Below are positions 32,735-44,219 of a stretch of 64,000 nt of DNA, in pieces. Below the pieces are notes generated by a model. It was given only the letters and a program-made list of their open reading frames with translations, was not told the DNA's origin and did not search any database. Within the stretch, counting starts at the first letter, position 1, and every line of letters begins with the position of its first letter. A program made the position numbers and the translations under genes. Origin of the DNA: Zygaena filipendulae (lineage: Eukaryota > Arthropoda > Insecta > Lepidoptera > Zygaenidae); assembly GCA_907165275.2 (NCBI GenBank), contig OU015669.1, positions 1,572,501 to 1,636,500 of the forward strand. The letters are read 5' to 3'.

Positions 32735-33822
32735 TCAATTATTTCTCGTCTTATGGAAAGTCCTTTTCACACAATCGTAATGGACGGGGCAGTCTTTGAG
32801 GGCGACGCATCGGTCCGTGGTTTGGTCCCTGACGGTGGGCGGGTTGCAATAGCATGTTGCATAGTCGCAAATCTTGCCGCTCTTGTCTATTTTGGGATAA
32901 GGGTCGTAGCAAGTGGGCTCCGGTGTCAGATAACCGCATCCAGTCGTATATAAGTAAGTGCCATTCGTGCAGTTGTTAATGCCTGTAAATGAAAATCATC
33001 TTTTTACAATTATAATTTATAGCCAATAATATTGTTTTCAGTCGTGAAAACTTCGGAGTTCCCGCACAAAATCCGGGATGAAAGTAGGTAAGTACCATAT
33101 GTATGACAACGTGTATGGAATTCCGGGATAAAAACTATCCTATCTTTTAAGTTGGACCATATCATAAATAGTTACAAAATTTTAACAAAATCCGTTCAGT
33201 AGTTTCGGAGTCCATCGCGGACAAACAACGTGACTCGGTGATTTCGGAGTTCCCACGGAGGTTGAGGGAAAAAAGTACTCTATGTCCTTCTTTGTACCCC
33301 TGACAGTAGTTTACGGTGATTAGCTGTTCCCCGCATTAGTTCCGGAGTTCCCGCGGGAATTCCGGGATAAAAACTATCCTATCTTTTAAGTAGGACCATA
33401 TTATAAATGGTTACAAAATTTTATCAAAATCCGTTCAATAGTTTCGAAGTCCATCGCGGACAAACAACGTGATACGGGATACTAGCATATTAGTGTTAGG
33501 TTAGATAGGTATAGATGCATAGACGGACTAAATGTTTCCTGAGGTTTCAACTATTATTTAAAAGAAAAATACCAAGTTCTGAAGAAAAAAAACACAATTT
33601 AGTTCCCCTCGTTGGAGTCTCAAAATTGCATAAAAATACAGCACTAGTTTAGAACTCAATGGTGGGTTAAATAGGATATGGATTAACCGGCATCGGTTGA
33701 CCGTTGTTGTGGCCGCAGACAACTTAATAACTCAGTAACTTACACCCTTTGCTAACACATCTCTTTGATACAATGTCAGTTGCCGCCAACTGAAGGAAAC
33801 AGAGCAAAAGTAAATATTTCAT
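32735..33822 (-). CDS. TIL-like secreted inhibitor G, 11-cysteine type
   Basis: Exon 1 is 33744-33822 and exon 2 is 32735-32982; the product is 108 residues. The signal peptide (MKYLLLLCFLQLAATD) is followed by a short N-terminus with RCVSKG and a split Cys codon (T|GC here). Exon 2 has CTNGTYLYTTGC, TC, ICDYATCYC, DRC and KDCP. A C-terminal extension then carries an extra Cys (YDCVKRT) and a basic tail. The residue before the CxC pair is Thr instead of Ala, so specificity may differ. An odd total of eleven cysteines suggests a free thiol or disulfide dimer. It pairs with gene H. Confidence 0.8.
33120..33490 (-). mobile_element. Helitron-like element, third subfamily, duplicated
   Basis: Two near-identical copies of the GGGATAAAAACTATCCTATC passage occur at 33125 and 33365, so one element lies inside or next to another. 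It lies in the intron of gene G. Confidence 0.6.
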
Positions 33823-34034
33823 TATTTATATTATAAAAAATCACTTTTTTTCTTTCACCCAATTCGGCTTGAAGTATTTCGCTTCGTTCTCTATTTGGTT
33901 ACGAATGTTCTAGATGTGCGAGAATTCGGTTTATAAACAGATATTTCCAAGCTATTTTTACAATTGGGGTTCGGTGAGAAGCTTCTTATTGTTTTTAAAA
34001 CGTTTCTATTTTGATACGAGATTTCATTTAGTTA

Positions 34035-34222
34035 CTAGCTGTGCCCCGCGGTTTCACCCGCGATAACTACGGAGTTCCCGCGGGAATTCCTGGAGAAAAA
34101 GTACCCTATGTCCTTCTCTGTACCCCTGAAAACGTGTATGCCTTTCATGATGATCGGTTGAGGCATGGCCGTTAAGACATGAAAGAGAAACAAACGATCT
34201 CTCTTTCGCATTTCTATTTATG
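34035..34222 (-). mobile_element. Helitron-like element upstream of gene G
   Basis: CTAG preceded by A, then the hairpin CCGCGGTTTCACCCGCG and the usual GTACCCTATGTCCTTCTCTG body. The 5' end is eroded. Confidence 0.7.
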
Positions 34223-34391
34223 ACTATTATGTAAATTTTTATACAAGTGACTTCGCAAAGGAAAATGGCGACAATGGTGGCGGGAACCCACCAACATTTT
34301 TCCTATTTTCATTTCAACCTTCTGTTTTGACTGAATCCAGATGTTGTATTGTCTCATTGATATATTAAATAAATATCCAAGATACACAAAA

Positions 34392-34522
34392 ATGCGTGCG
34401 TGTGTACACGACGTGTGCGTGAGCGTGGGCGTGAGCGTGGACGTGGGCGTGGGCGTGAGCGTGGGTGTGGGCGAGTGCGTGTGCGTGAGCGTGAGCGTTG
34501 TGATTATTGTATACGTGTGTGT
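34392..34522 (+). repeat. GCGTGG/GTGAGC minisatellite
   Basis: Irregular hexamer repeats of GTGAGC, GTGGGC and GTGCGT fill about 110 bases. Open frames on the plus strand are low-complexity artefacts. Confidence 0.8.
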
Positions 34523-34769
34523 ATTTTAGTTTCTGAGAACGTTCCCAACCTAATCAGTAAGTATAGGTGTATAAAACCGACTTAGAAATAATCCAGTATT
34601 ACGAAGTTGATTTGTTTTTATTTAAGAAAAGAAACTATTATTGCATGAATTCCTTTTGAACTCGGGTTTTATTGAATTTTATTTAAGTTTATTTATAAAT
34701 AACACTTCACAAAACACAGATCTACTTGATCCCACAGTATAAGCTACAGCTACATGTATCTACCTATAA

Positions 34770-34957
34770 TCTTAATATATATAAATCACGTGTCACGTTG
34801 TTTGTCCGCGATGGATTCCTAAACTACGGAACGGATTTTGATAAAATTTTGTAACCATTTATAATATGGTCCAACTTAAAAGATAGGATAGTTTTTATCC
34901 AGGAATTCCCGCGGGAACTCCGGAATTACCGCGAATGAAATCGCGGGGGACAGCTAG
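34770..34957 (+). mobile_element. Complete Helitron-like element, third subfamily
   Basis: A then TCTTAATATATATAAATCAC at the 5' end; hairpin with GCGAATGAAATCGC and GACAGCTAG then T at the 3' end. 188 bp. Confidence 0.75.
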
Positions 34958-34984
34958 TTACATATATAAGTATGTATTATACTA

Positions 34985-35215
34985 CTAGCTGTGCCCCGCG
35001 GTTTCACCCGCGTGAGTTTCGGAATTTCTGCAGCAGCCAGCAACTATTTTTTTTTCTTCTTAGAATGAAAGTAGCCTACTCCTTATAACGTCAGCTATCT
35101 ATTAGAGGAAGTCCCGTTAAAATTAGTCCAGCCGTTTCAGACATTAGCTGGAACAAACAGATAGACAGACAGAGAAAAATTTGAAATCGTTTTTTATATA
35201 AGTACTGTAAGTACC
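34985..35215 (-). mobile_element. Helitron-like element
   Basis: CTAGCTGTGCCCCGCGGTTT at the minus-strand 3' end, and an interior with CAGATAGACAGACAGAG. The 5' end is not sharp. Confidence 0.6.
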
Positions 35216-35269
35216 TATATACTTTCATATGCATTTAGTCAAAAGTTTGTAGTTTGGAATTACAAACAG

Positions 35270-35432
35270 ACACTTCAATTTTATTTATATGTGTAGATAC
35301 ATAGAAACACGCCCAGACTGGAAGGTGGAACCCTGTGTTCATCCTACAAAATTCACCCCCACCAGGAATCGAACCCGGAACCTGTTGATTTAGCGAGGTA
35401 TGATGACCTATACTGCGCCAGTTGGGTCGTCA
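35270..35432 (-). mobile_element. tRNA-derived SINE
   Basis: A-box-like TGGCGCAGTATAGG and B-box GGTTCGATTCC on the minus strand, followed by GAACACAGGGTTCCACCTTC and GGGCGTGTTTCTATG. Matches 15400-15542. Confidence 0.65.
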
Positions 35433-36042
35433 TTTCTTCAAGAATATTGTAATTGTTTTTTTCTTTTTTGAACGGCATAGACGAGCGATAATAGAGGTCG
35501 CAGAGGATTCCCTCATCGATTGACAAGTTCACGAAAATATGAAGTTTGAGTACCAATCTTTATTTTCTTTACACAGTATAAAACCAAGTCGCTTCCATTG
35601 TCTGTTCGCGATAAACTCAAAAACTACTGAATGTATTTTCATGCGGTTTTCACCAATAGATAGAGTGATTCATGAGGAAGGTTTATATCTATAGTTTATC
35701 CTGGAATTCCAGCGGGAATTCCGAAATTACCGTCGGTGATATATGGCTGTTTCTGATACGTCCATACTCCATTTGCGTACGCCACATCGCAGTGTCAACA
35801 TTGCTCCTTTTTTGGTTTGTCTTTCTTTTTCATTTTATAAAGAAATCGAATGGTGTTTATGTTAATTTCACGAATGAAAAAAATTAAAAAGATACTAATG
35901 AATCACGTGTAGGTATTTCCATATTAAAAGTGATTAATCTTTTTGTATTTGTCACTTTTGCTGACGCGTTCATTATTATTAAAACTTACCTCATTTCAAT
36001 ATATTGAAGGTGAAGGAAGGAACTTATACAGTTATATTAAAG

Positions 36043-36250
36043 ACTAGCTGTGCCCGGCGGTTTCACCCGCGTGAAAGGTTTTCATACAACAACTTTTTTT
36101 CTCGACATCCGATTACAATGAAACAAAGCCTATATGTAGCTCCAGGCTAAGCTTAATCTACCTGTGAAAACCGCATGACAATCCGTTCAGTAGATTCGGA
36201 GATTATTGCGAACAGACAGACAGACAGAGAATAATTTTAAAAACTTTTTT
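36043..36250 (-). mobile_element. Helitron-like element downstream of gene H
   Basis: CTAGCTGTGCCCGGCGGTTT at the 3' end; the interior has CATGACAATCCGTTCAGTAG and a CAGA repeat. Confidence 0.6.
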
Positions 36251-36504
36251 TGGGCTTGGTTTCTCTTCTTTTATCACCCCTCTCAATATTAGGTAAAAAT
36301 ATTCAATGTACAGAATCGCGGATTGAAGATTGATGAAGAAGATTGGTGAATGATAAATAGCACCTATTTATTTTTTTAAAGAATCAAATCAAATTGTTTT
36401 CTTCAACAGTTTGAAAAAAAAAACAAAATTAAAGTGTATAAAAATAATAATTTTTTTACATATAAAAATCAAATGATAGTTTGAAAAAAAAAAGACATTT
36501 TGCT

Positions 36505-37942
36505 TCAATATTTGTAGTTTGGTTTATAATGGGTCCTCTTGACGCAGTCATAGTAAGGCGGGCAGTCTTCTAAAGCGACGCATCGGCCAGTGGTTTCGTC
36601 TTTGACGGTTGGCGGTTTGCATCGGCATTGCGTATAGTCGCAGATTTTGCCGCTTTTCTTGTCTACCTTCGGATAAGGTTCGTAGCAGGTGGGTTCCGGG
36701 GTCTTATAGCCACATCCAGTCGAGTACAAATACATGCCGTTCTTGCACGGCGGCTTGTTCTTTGGACCTGTGGATAAAATTGATGATCATAATCATGCTC
36801 CTTTGGGGTACCGTATCTCAAAAGGAGGTTTTATATCAAATTCTCAGATCTGCTATCCCGTGGAACTGTAAAAAAAAAGAAGAAAAGACAACGCAATCAA
36901 TAGATATGGCCGTATAATTCGTACTTCCCGTTGACCTAGAATCATGGATCAGAAGCGATTTTTTTTTCCCCGCGGTTTCACCTGCGGTAATCTCGGAATT
37001 CCCGTACGAATGCCGGGATGAAAAGTACCCTATGTCCTTCTCTGTACCCCCGCCAATATGTATGCAAAATTTCGTGATGATCGGTTAAGCCGTTAAGCCG
37101 TGAAAGTGTAACAAACAAACAAACAAACTCACTTTCGCTTGTATAATATTAGATAAGATACCATAACGTTACTTTGTCAAAAAATTATAAAACTTTGATT
37201 GTATATTACTAGCTGTTCCCCGCGGTTTCACCTGCGGTAATTTCGGAGTTCCTGTGGGAACCCCGACATTACAAAAAACTAGACCTTACAGTATAGTATT
37301 ATAATATCTGTGACCATGCATATACAAGGTTACAGGTTAAGTCGACCTAGATCCTTTAAGACGTTGTAGTTTCCATCATTTCTGACTGATTTGACTATGA
37401 AACATCGTACCTCAAACTTAACCGTTTCCAAGATATTGGACTCTATAGATTTTTTTTTTAAATTGCTGATTTTTTTGTCTACTGGCCGGCCTATTTTTGA
37501 AATAAATTCGTAAAAAGTATTTTATTCTTTCCGAAATATTTAAAAAAATCTGTTACAGTTATTCTGCAGATGTGCTTAACAATTTCTACGTTTTATTAAC
37601 TATCCAACAAGGTATAACAAGCTAGGGTATTATTAGAAATATTCGAAAAAAAATTTATGATAGGCTCCCGGTTAGGAAAAAAATAATGGTACTTTTGCAT
37701 CAAATTCATCCCTTGGGTCAGAAAACAAAAAAACATGACAGTAAAATAAAATTATTTTTATTACTAAATGGTAATAAATATCAATCAGAAATGATGGAAA
37801 CTACAACCTCTTAAAGGATCTAGGTCGACTTAACCTGTAATCCTGTATATAACTTACAGCCCTTACGTCTGCATATTATCTTCGACTCCAACGACGACAA
37901 AACTGTTAAGTAGAGGAAACACAATAAAATGAGGAACTTCAT
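36505..37942 (-). CDS. TIL-like secreted inhibitor H, 11-cysteine type
   Basis: Exon 1 is 37858-37942 and exon 2 is 36505-36767; the product is 115 residues. The signal peptide (MKFLILLCFLYLTVLSS) is followed by KIICRRKG and the split Cys codon. Exon 2 contains KNKPPCKNGMYLYSTGC, TC, ICDYTQCRC, GRC and EDCP, then YDCVKRTHYKPNYKY. The residue before the CxC pair is Gln. The extra N-terminal lysines and C-terminal basic/tyrosine-rich tail make it the most basic member. The exon 1 donor GTAAGTT is directly followed by a TA-flanked inverted-repeat element. An AATAAA-like signal lies near 36367. Confidence 0.8.
36965..37280 (-). mobile_element. Two Helitron-like fragments in gene H intron
   Basis: 36965-37155 and 37208-37280 both carry the CCCCGCGGTTTCACCTGCGG terminus in minus orientation. 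The second is only the 3' end. Confidence 0.65.
37325..37845. mobile_element. Inverted-repeat element ending at the gene H donor
   Basis: About 60-bp near-identical inverted arms containing GGTTAAGTCGACCTAGATCC. TA flanks both ends (37323-37324, 37846-37847). The right edge is about ten bases from the gene H exon 1 boundary. There is no ORF, so it is a non-autonomous Tc1/mariner-type candidate. Confidence 0.75.
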
Positions 37943-38344
37943 TTTTGCAATTAGCAAAATGATTCAATATAATTCGTTTAGTATCTAATAAATGCTTTCC
38001 TTATATTTGTTTTTGGCAGCAACTGCTCAAACACGTGTGAATTTTGTTTTTATATCACATTTCGCGGAAGTTTTACATTGGGGTACAGTACTGGCCAAAG
38101 TGCCAGACAAAACCTATAAAAAAAATGTATTTTCGTGTTATTATGAAAATTTTCACTTTTACTTCCTTCAACAGACAAACAAAAATTATAATTTAACAAT
38201 ACCAATATTGTGCCTTACCAAATACGAACCAAAATATCTATGTACTTTTCTAGTATCCATTATGTTTCAAATAAAATTTAATTCTAAGCATGAACCAATT
38301 TGGTCCATGATTTTGTTACAGACTTATCTTACTACGAGCAATGG

Positions 38345-38655
38345 GCATGTTGACTAATTTTTATTTTTTAGTCCGTCTTGTAGATTATTAAAAAATATTG
38401 GACACGTATTTTTTCTTTTTTTACGTAATCAAAAAATAACGGCGATATATTGAGTTGAAATTTCGCGTGACGTCACTATTCTGACAGTTTGTATGGCTGT
38501 TTTGCGGTTAGTGACGTCACGACCTCCTCATCCTAAACTTTAATGCGCTTTATCTCTGAATATTTTAATTTATTTAAAAAAGCAAAAAATACGTGTCTAT
38601 TGTTTTTTTTTTCTAACTGACGGACTAATTAGAATTTTGATTTTCAAAAGTAGTC
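38345..38655 (+). mobile_element. TGACGTCA-bearing MITE
   Basis: 5' terminus GGGCATGTTGACTA; TGACGTCA at 38468-38475 and 38512-38519; the 3' end is slightly eroded at TAGTCCA. It lies about 400 bases upstream of gene H. Confidence 0.8.
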
Positions 38656-38659
38656 CATT

Positions 38660-38935
38660 TGTGATGTGAAGATATTTGGATGTGCGATTTTCCAAACACG
38701 CATGTATACATGGCAGGACAGGAAAATAAGTACCTACCTAGATAGAATATGTCCTGAATTATTTTATAAGATATTTTGTAATCCGGTATTCTCGAAGAAA
38801 CCCCGGTGTTCTCTTCAGAGGAACAGGTTTGCCCGCCCTTTGTTGCCTGTATTTCCCACCGTGTATTTTTATATTTTTTTTTGTTTTTGGTGACAATAAA
38901 GAATATTTGTATTTGTATTTTTATTTGTTTCTAGA
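38660..38935 (+). mobile_element. Probable LINE 3' end
   Basis: The end reads GTGACAATAAAGAATATTTG followed by TATTTG repeats, typical of a LINE tail. The preceding open frame (38666-38893) has no recognisable domain. Confidence 0.4.
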
Positions 38936-38996
38936 GCTAAGTGAATAGGCATTAGGCAAATTGCGAATTCGAATCGTCGCTTTCCATCTGACTAAT

Positions 38997-39326
38997 GGGG
39001 ATGTGGACTACTTTTGAAAATCAAAATTCTAATTAGTCCGTCAGTTAGAAAATAAAAAAAACAATAGACACGTATTTTTTGCTTTTTCAAATAAATTAAA
39101 ATATACAGAGATAAAGCGCATTAAAGTTTAGGATGAGGGGGTCGTGACGTCACTAACCGATAAAACCGCCATACAAACTGTCAGAATAGTGACGTCACGC
39201 GAAATTTCAACTCAATATATCGCCGTTATTTTTTGATTACATAAAAAAAGAAAAAATACGTGTCCAATATTTTTTAATAATCTACAAGACGGACTAAAAA
39301 ATAAAAATTAGTCAACATGCCCATTG
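38997..39326 (-). mobile_element. TGACGTCA-bearing MITE, complete, inverted
   Basis: Both termini (GGGGATGTGGACTA, complement of GGGCATGTTGACTA) and TGACGTCA at 39145-39152 and 39190-39197 are intact. It is opposite in orientation to the copy at 38345-38655. Confidence 0.85.
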
Positions 39327-39937
39327 GTTAGAAGAAAAGTAAATAACTTATAAATATAACTTATATAGGTGCATAGACAGCAAAATCATTCTTGTACATT
39401 AAACCTTGATTTATGTATACTTCATTGTTCGATTTTTCCTTATTACGTACCTACGTATTTAGTCACTACATGTTTCAACTGTCGAGTCTTCCTTATATTT
39501 TAATAAGTCACGTCTTACGTACGCTGAGTGAGAATCTACAAGTACCTATTGCCAAAGCAATTAGTTGCAAAAAATTGAAAATTCTAATAATTTACTTACA
39601 TATTTAACATAAAAATAAGAATCCATTTAAAAATTGGTGTTTGTGTGTCTTTGAAAATTGAAAAAAATTGAAAATATATTTATTAACAAAAAGAAAGTAA
39701 CAATGTAAGATATATCAATTGGTGCCCACACTAGGAAAATCCTGTGTCGTGGGGCCTTTACTTTGCTTCTTACGGTTGGACAATGTGCGATGAAACTTTG
39801 GAGGGTAATTGTGTCCTCACTAAAGAACTACAGGGTTACAAATGCCTGACGCAACCAAAAATAAGTATAAGGAAAATTACCTTATTATTTTGATTTCTGC
39901 GGTGATTATATAAAAAAATTATTGTAATTATATGTAC

Positions 39938-40415
39938 CAGGGATGTTGCGAATATTCGCATCCGCATCCGCAGATGCGGAGCTTCCGCATAGATTTGCGG
40001 ATATTCATGCGGATGCGAATGTAATACAAGTTGCGACAAGAAAGAAATTGGGCGGGGCCGGCGAATGGAAATTAGTAAGTGAAGTTAAAAAAATAGGAGC
40101 ATTGTTTTTTTTTAGGTATACATTTTATTACTGTTTTAATTCTTCATACAATTTCTTTCTTGTTTGGATGTTTGGATGTTCGTTACTCAATCACGCAAAA
40201 ACGGCTGAGCGGATTTGGATGAAATTTGGTATGCACGTTGTCAAGGGTACAGAGAAGGACATAGGGTACTTTTCATCCCGGAATTCCCGCGGGAACTCTG
40301 AAATCATCGCGGGTGAAACCGCGGGTCACAGCTAGTATACTATATTTATGTAAGATCTTAAGCATCTGCATCCGCATCCGCGGATGTGAAAAAGTCGGCG
40401 TCCGCAACATCCCTG
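39938..40415. mobile_element. hAT-like MITE with nested Helitron-like copy
   Basis: Termini CAGGGATGTTGCGAA and complement of CAGGGATGTTGCGGA, with GCATCCGCATCCGC subterminal repeats on both sides. The flanks ATATGTAC and ATGTGTAA look like a decayed 8-bp duplication. A Helitron-like copy (about 40160-40334, ending CACAGCTAG then T) is inside. Confidence 0.7.
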
Positions 40416-42025
40416 ATGTGTAATCGATGAATTCGTGCTTTGCCAAAATATCGAATAACAAAACAATCGTTGGTGAGCAGATACCTAGGTACCTACTTAG
40501 GAATGAAAATGTAAGAAGGATGGCCAGATCGGACTCGATACGAAACAATGGTGTCCATATATGATATATATATGAAAAAAATCCTTATTTTTTAAGATTT
40601 TAAAAAACACAAAAAATATCTCTATAAGTAGCCACAAAAAAAAGATATTAATTTATTTTTGTTTTTGTAACTTCTACGACATCATGTATGTGGTTTCAGA
40701 ACGCACCTATTGATGATTCATTTCGCGTATGACATGACTTAGTATTCAAAGACTATAATTATTCACGTTTTTCTTAATAGTTTTACTAGATAATTATGTA
40801 GGCATCAAATCAACAACTGTGTGTGCGTTCTTGTCATAAAAAAAAATTATTTAGGATCATAGTAAGTATAAGCATTTTGTTCAAGCGTACATCGGAACGT
40901 CATTTGTCTTTGACAAGTTACTAAATCTGTGGTCATCGAACCGCGCCAGTGATTGTCATTAATATTTGATTTGATTGGCAATTGACATGACACCCGGCAA
41001 TCACGCATTTTAATCGCTTTACTTGTTGTTCTATTTTGAATTTCCTTTGTCGTTTTTACCTAGGCATTTTTTACGGACTGATAACTACCACTTGTGACTA
41101 CATTATTTCTATGCTAACTACACTTTTAGGTCGGGTAAAATGTAGTTGTTGATTCTAACCTCAAATGTATTGTGGATTTTACGATGTTATTTTAAAAAAT
41201 TGTGGCTATTTAGATATGATTTTTAAACGGGATGGTATTTACAACATAAAAACAAATCAATCTAACTATAGTTTATTTTGGGACATGAAAAATAAAAGTC
41301 AAGTCCAGCTCCTATAGAAATTTTGCCATTGTTCTTTATACAATGGCCAAAAAACAATGTTTCAATCGCAAATATTGGAACAGGCGTTGTAGAGAAAAAC
41401 AACTAGTAGGTACCTACCCATTATGTACCAATGCTTTACATAATAGGTTTTTTTTTTAATATTAAACAAACAAAACTAGATGGAAGTAGCTTCGTTTTAC
41501 TCCTAATAGTTTTCGAGTAATCTTTGATAGACGCTAATTAGACGCAATTTCCCCGGTTGACCTTAAATTACTTTATTATTATTTTAATTAAAATAGTTAT
41601 TTTGAATAGTTTTATAACGCACGAATTTGTTCAGTCAATCATATTTTAAAATTAAAATCCTTGTGATTATTTTTAGCAAACATTCGAAAAAATCAATCAG
41701 TTTGAAAAATTGCTATCATATTCAATGCAGGAGTTTTTATGTGTCTCCTCGATTTAACGTTCATTCTTCCGTCTTCTGTAAAGCCATTGTCCAGATCCAT
41801 GTTGATTGGATGCTACTTGATCATTAGAACATTATTTTTTTTCGGAGTCCCCGCAGGAACTCCAAAATTACCGCAGGCAACAGCTAGTGCTTAATAAATA
41901 TGGAGGTTGTCTTGTGTTGTATACTAGACACGGTGACTCAAGAGCAATACAAATGTTCTTCACATACCATAGGTGTACCCTGACACGGAAATCGAACCTG
42001 CATCATATGATAGTATAGTCAGATT
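40416..42025. other. Gene-free stretch
   Basis: I see no gene. A short Helitron-like remnant lies at 41845-41890. A degenerate tRNA-like SINE head (ATCGAACCTGCATC on plus) lies at 41930-42010. The rest is unclassified AT-rich sequence. Confidence 0.5.
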
Positions 42026-42029
42026 TATT

Positions 42030-42413
42030 TTTATTTTTTATTTTACTTTATTTGGAAAATCAACAGCTACAAAAATATAATGAACATTTGAGTGTCAAAC
42101 AAAAAAGCCGATTACAGATTTTCGCACATGGGTAGTGGAATAATAAACAAAAACATCAATTGCTCAATAGGCAGCAGCAACTTACATAGTGGGAACTAAG
42201 TCCGACCATGTATTATTTTTTGGTTACAAAAAACGAATTTTCTAATACTCGCCTCGCCGACTCACAGCTAGTGTTAAACAAATCAAAGTCATATTCTTTG
42301 GATAATTTGTTGAAATTGTCACTCGCTCGCCACATAAAGGAGTTCTGCCTGTAGTTAGTGGAGACTATTTCTGTGTGCAAAGGCGGACTGTATCTGCAAA
42401 CAACTAAACTCAC
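42030..42413 (-). mobile_element. 5'-truncated non-LTR retrotransposon 3' end
   Basis: The open frame 42213-42413 (minus) ends in QNSFMWRASDNFNKL and CESARRVLEN, a layout common at the C-terminus of LINE reverse transcriptase proteins. It is followed by about 180 bases of 3' UTR. No RT core remains. Confidence 0.6.
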
Positions 42414-42521
42414 GAGGCAATCAAAATGAAATTACACCTTCTTACCCACTGTATCCTTACTGGAACTGCTCTCATCAATATCCCTGCAAGTTTCTACTTC
42501 CGCATATCAATTTATATGTTG

Positions 42522-42890
42522 TACTAGCCGGTGCCCGCGTTTTCACCCGCGTTAATTTCCGATATAAATGTACCCTATATCCTTTTCTGTACCCTTTACA
42601 ACATGCATGCAAAATTTCATGATGATCGGTCAAGCCGTTAGGGAGTGAAAGCGTAACAAACAAACTCACTTTCGTTTATAATAGTAAATATATTTATCGA
42701 CTAGCTGATCCCCGCGGTTTCACCCGCGGTAATTTCGGAGTTTCCGCGAGAATTCCGGGATAAAAAGTACCCTATTTCCCTGTATCCCTGACAACGTGTA
42801 TGCAAAATTTCATGAAGATCGGTCACACCCTTAGGGCGAGAAAGCGTAACAAACAAACAACTCACTTTCGCATTTATAATAGTAAGTATT
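42522..42890 (-). mobile_element. Two head-to-tail Helitron-like copies
   Basis: A copy at about 42522-42698 and another at about 42703-42890, in the same orientation, are separated by a few bases. Both have the hairpin terminus and CATGA(T/A)GATCGGTCA-type interior. Confidence 0.7.
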
Positions 42891-43682
42891 TGTGGTATTT
42901 AATGATTCCCGCAAAGCGTTCATACGGAACTACATCGTAAATAGAATCAGAGTTCCGCATGGTGATTAAGAATCCGTGCTCGCTTCGCGGCCAACCTTGC
43001 TTCGTGCGCCGAATACTAAGGCAACGTACAGACGGACAAAGACTACAGTTTTATGACGCGGCCAATGCAGTATTGTTTAGTACAAAACTTGTGGAGTTCA
43101 AAGGTTTGATAGGTAATTTTTAAGCCTTTTATATTAGTTAAACTTTACCTCCTGTACAACGAAACAATGTTTTGGACAAGGGCATCGAACTCTGTTATCT
43201 TAATTAAGTACTTGTTAAATAACGCACAATCTAATTGGATCATCTTTTTGGGGTAGGTACATGGTTGAATTTGAAATAGAAGAATTAGTGTAGGCATTTG
43301 AAAAACTTTGCAGGGCAAAAATATACATATTCATATAACAAAATGTATGAACTATAAATAAAAATAAATTAATGAGTTTTCTTCCTTGTAAAAATTTTAT
43401 TAGATAAAATATAGGTCGTACACTTTGTTATCTGAATATGTATATAGAATAGTCATAAATATAAATATTTAATATAATGAAGTCATGGAAGTGGAAAAAT
43501 TGAAAAGGGTGAAAATAAATACTTTTGTGACTTTTGTATGGCAGCCGGTGTTGCTTTTTATATCTTTGAAAACCTGTTAATTTTAGAAGAAAAAAAATCA
43601 ATAAGTAATTCCTCGTCGTAGAAACTGACAGTTGATTTAGCTTTTTATCCCCTTTTCACTACTTTGTATAGTAATTTTTTTG
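42891..43682. other. Gene-free stretch
   Basis: AT-rich sequence without convincing ORF, splice pattern or repeat family that I recognise. Confidence 0.45.
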
Positions 43683-43684
43683 TA

Positions 43685-44028
43685 CAGGTGTCCCGTAAAT
43701 CGACGTCAAGCCAGAACCAAGTGATAGGCTAAGTCATAACAGATGTTAACAGAAAAATATAGAAATCTTTGTTAAACTTCATTGGCAAAAACGTAATATT
43801 TTCTTCTGGACAGAACAATGGCTGTAAATTTTAAGCAGTAGTTTTCAGAAACCCTATTCAGGATTACACAATAAGAAGAAAATTGAAAAAAGTTAAGGTT
43901 TGTAATTTTTATATTTTTTATAAATGGACATTTTTTTTTCAAAGAATTTTTTTTTACATTTTTCTATTAACAGTTATGATTAGCCTATCACCCGATTCTG
44001 GCTTGACATCGATTTACGGAACACCCTG
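43685..44028. mobile_element. Mariner-like MITE with TA duplication
   Basis: Termini CAGGTGTCCCGTAAATCGAC and complement of CAGGGTGTTCCGTAAATCGA, arms about 60 bp, flanked by TA. CAGGGTGT-type ends are common in mariner elements. No transposase. Confidence 0.75.
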
Positions 44029-44219
44029 TATAATAATAAATTTGCAGATAACTATTTGACGCGAGACCTAATGACTTGAAATTTCTGCAAATATTTAAAG
44101 TAGGTACACGGCTTTCAGCATAACTCTTTGTTTGTTACAAATAAATTATGAATAGAGGCGTTATCGCGTTGTGCTTGTTACACAAATGTGGTTATCAGTA
44201 CTAATTGATAACAATGTTA

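Noticed and set aside
34341..34585. Arg-rich and Val-rich open frames
   Set aside because: They are translations of the GCGTGG/GTGAGC minisatellite.
39655..39835. Possible further inhibitor exon (cysteine-containing minus-strand sequence)
   Set aside because: The CxC-x12-C-x5-C pattern and splice acceptor are absent; it looks more like an old retrotransposon 3' end, too weak to call.
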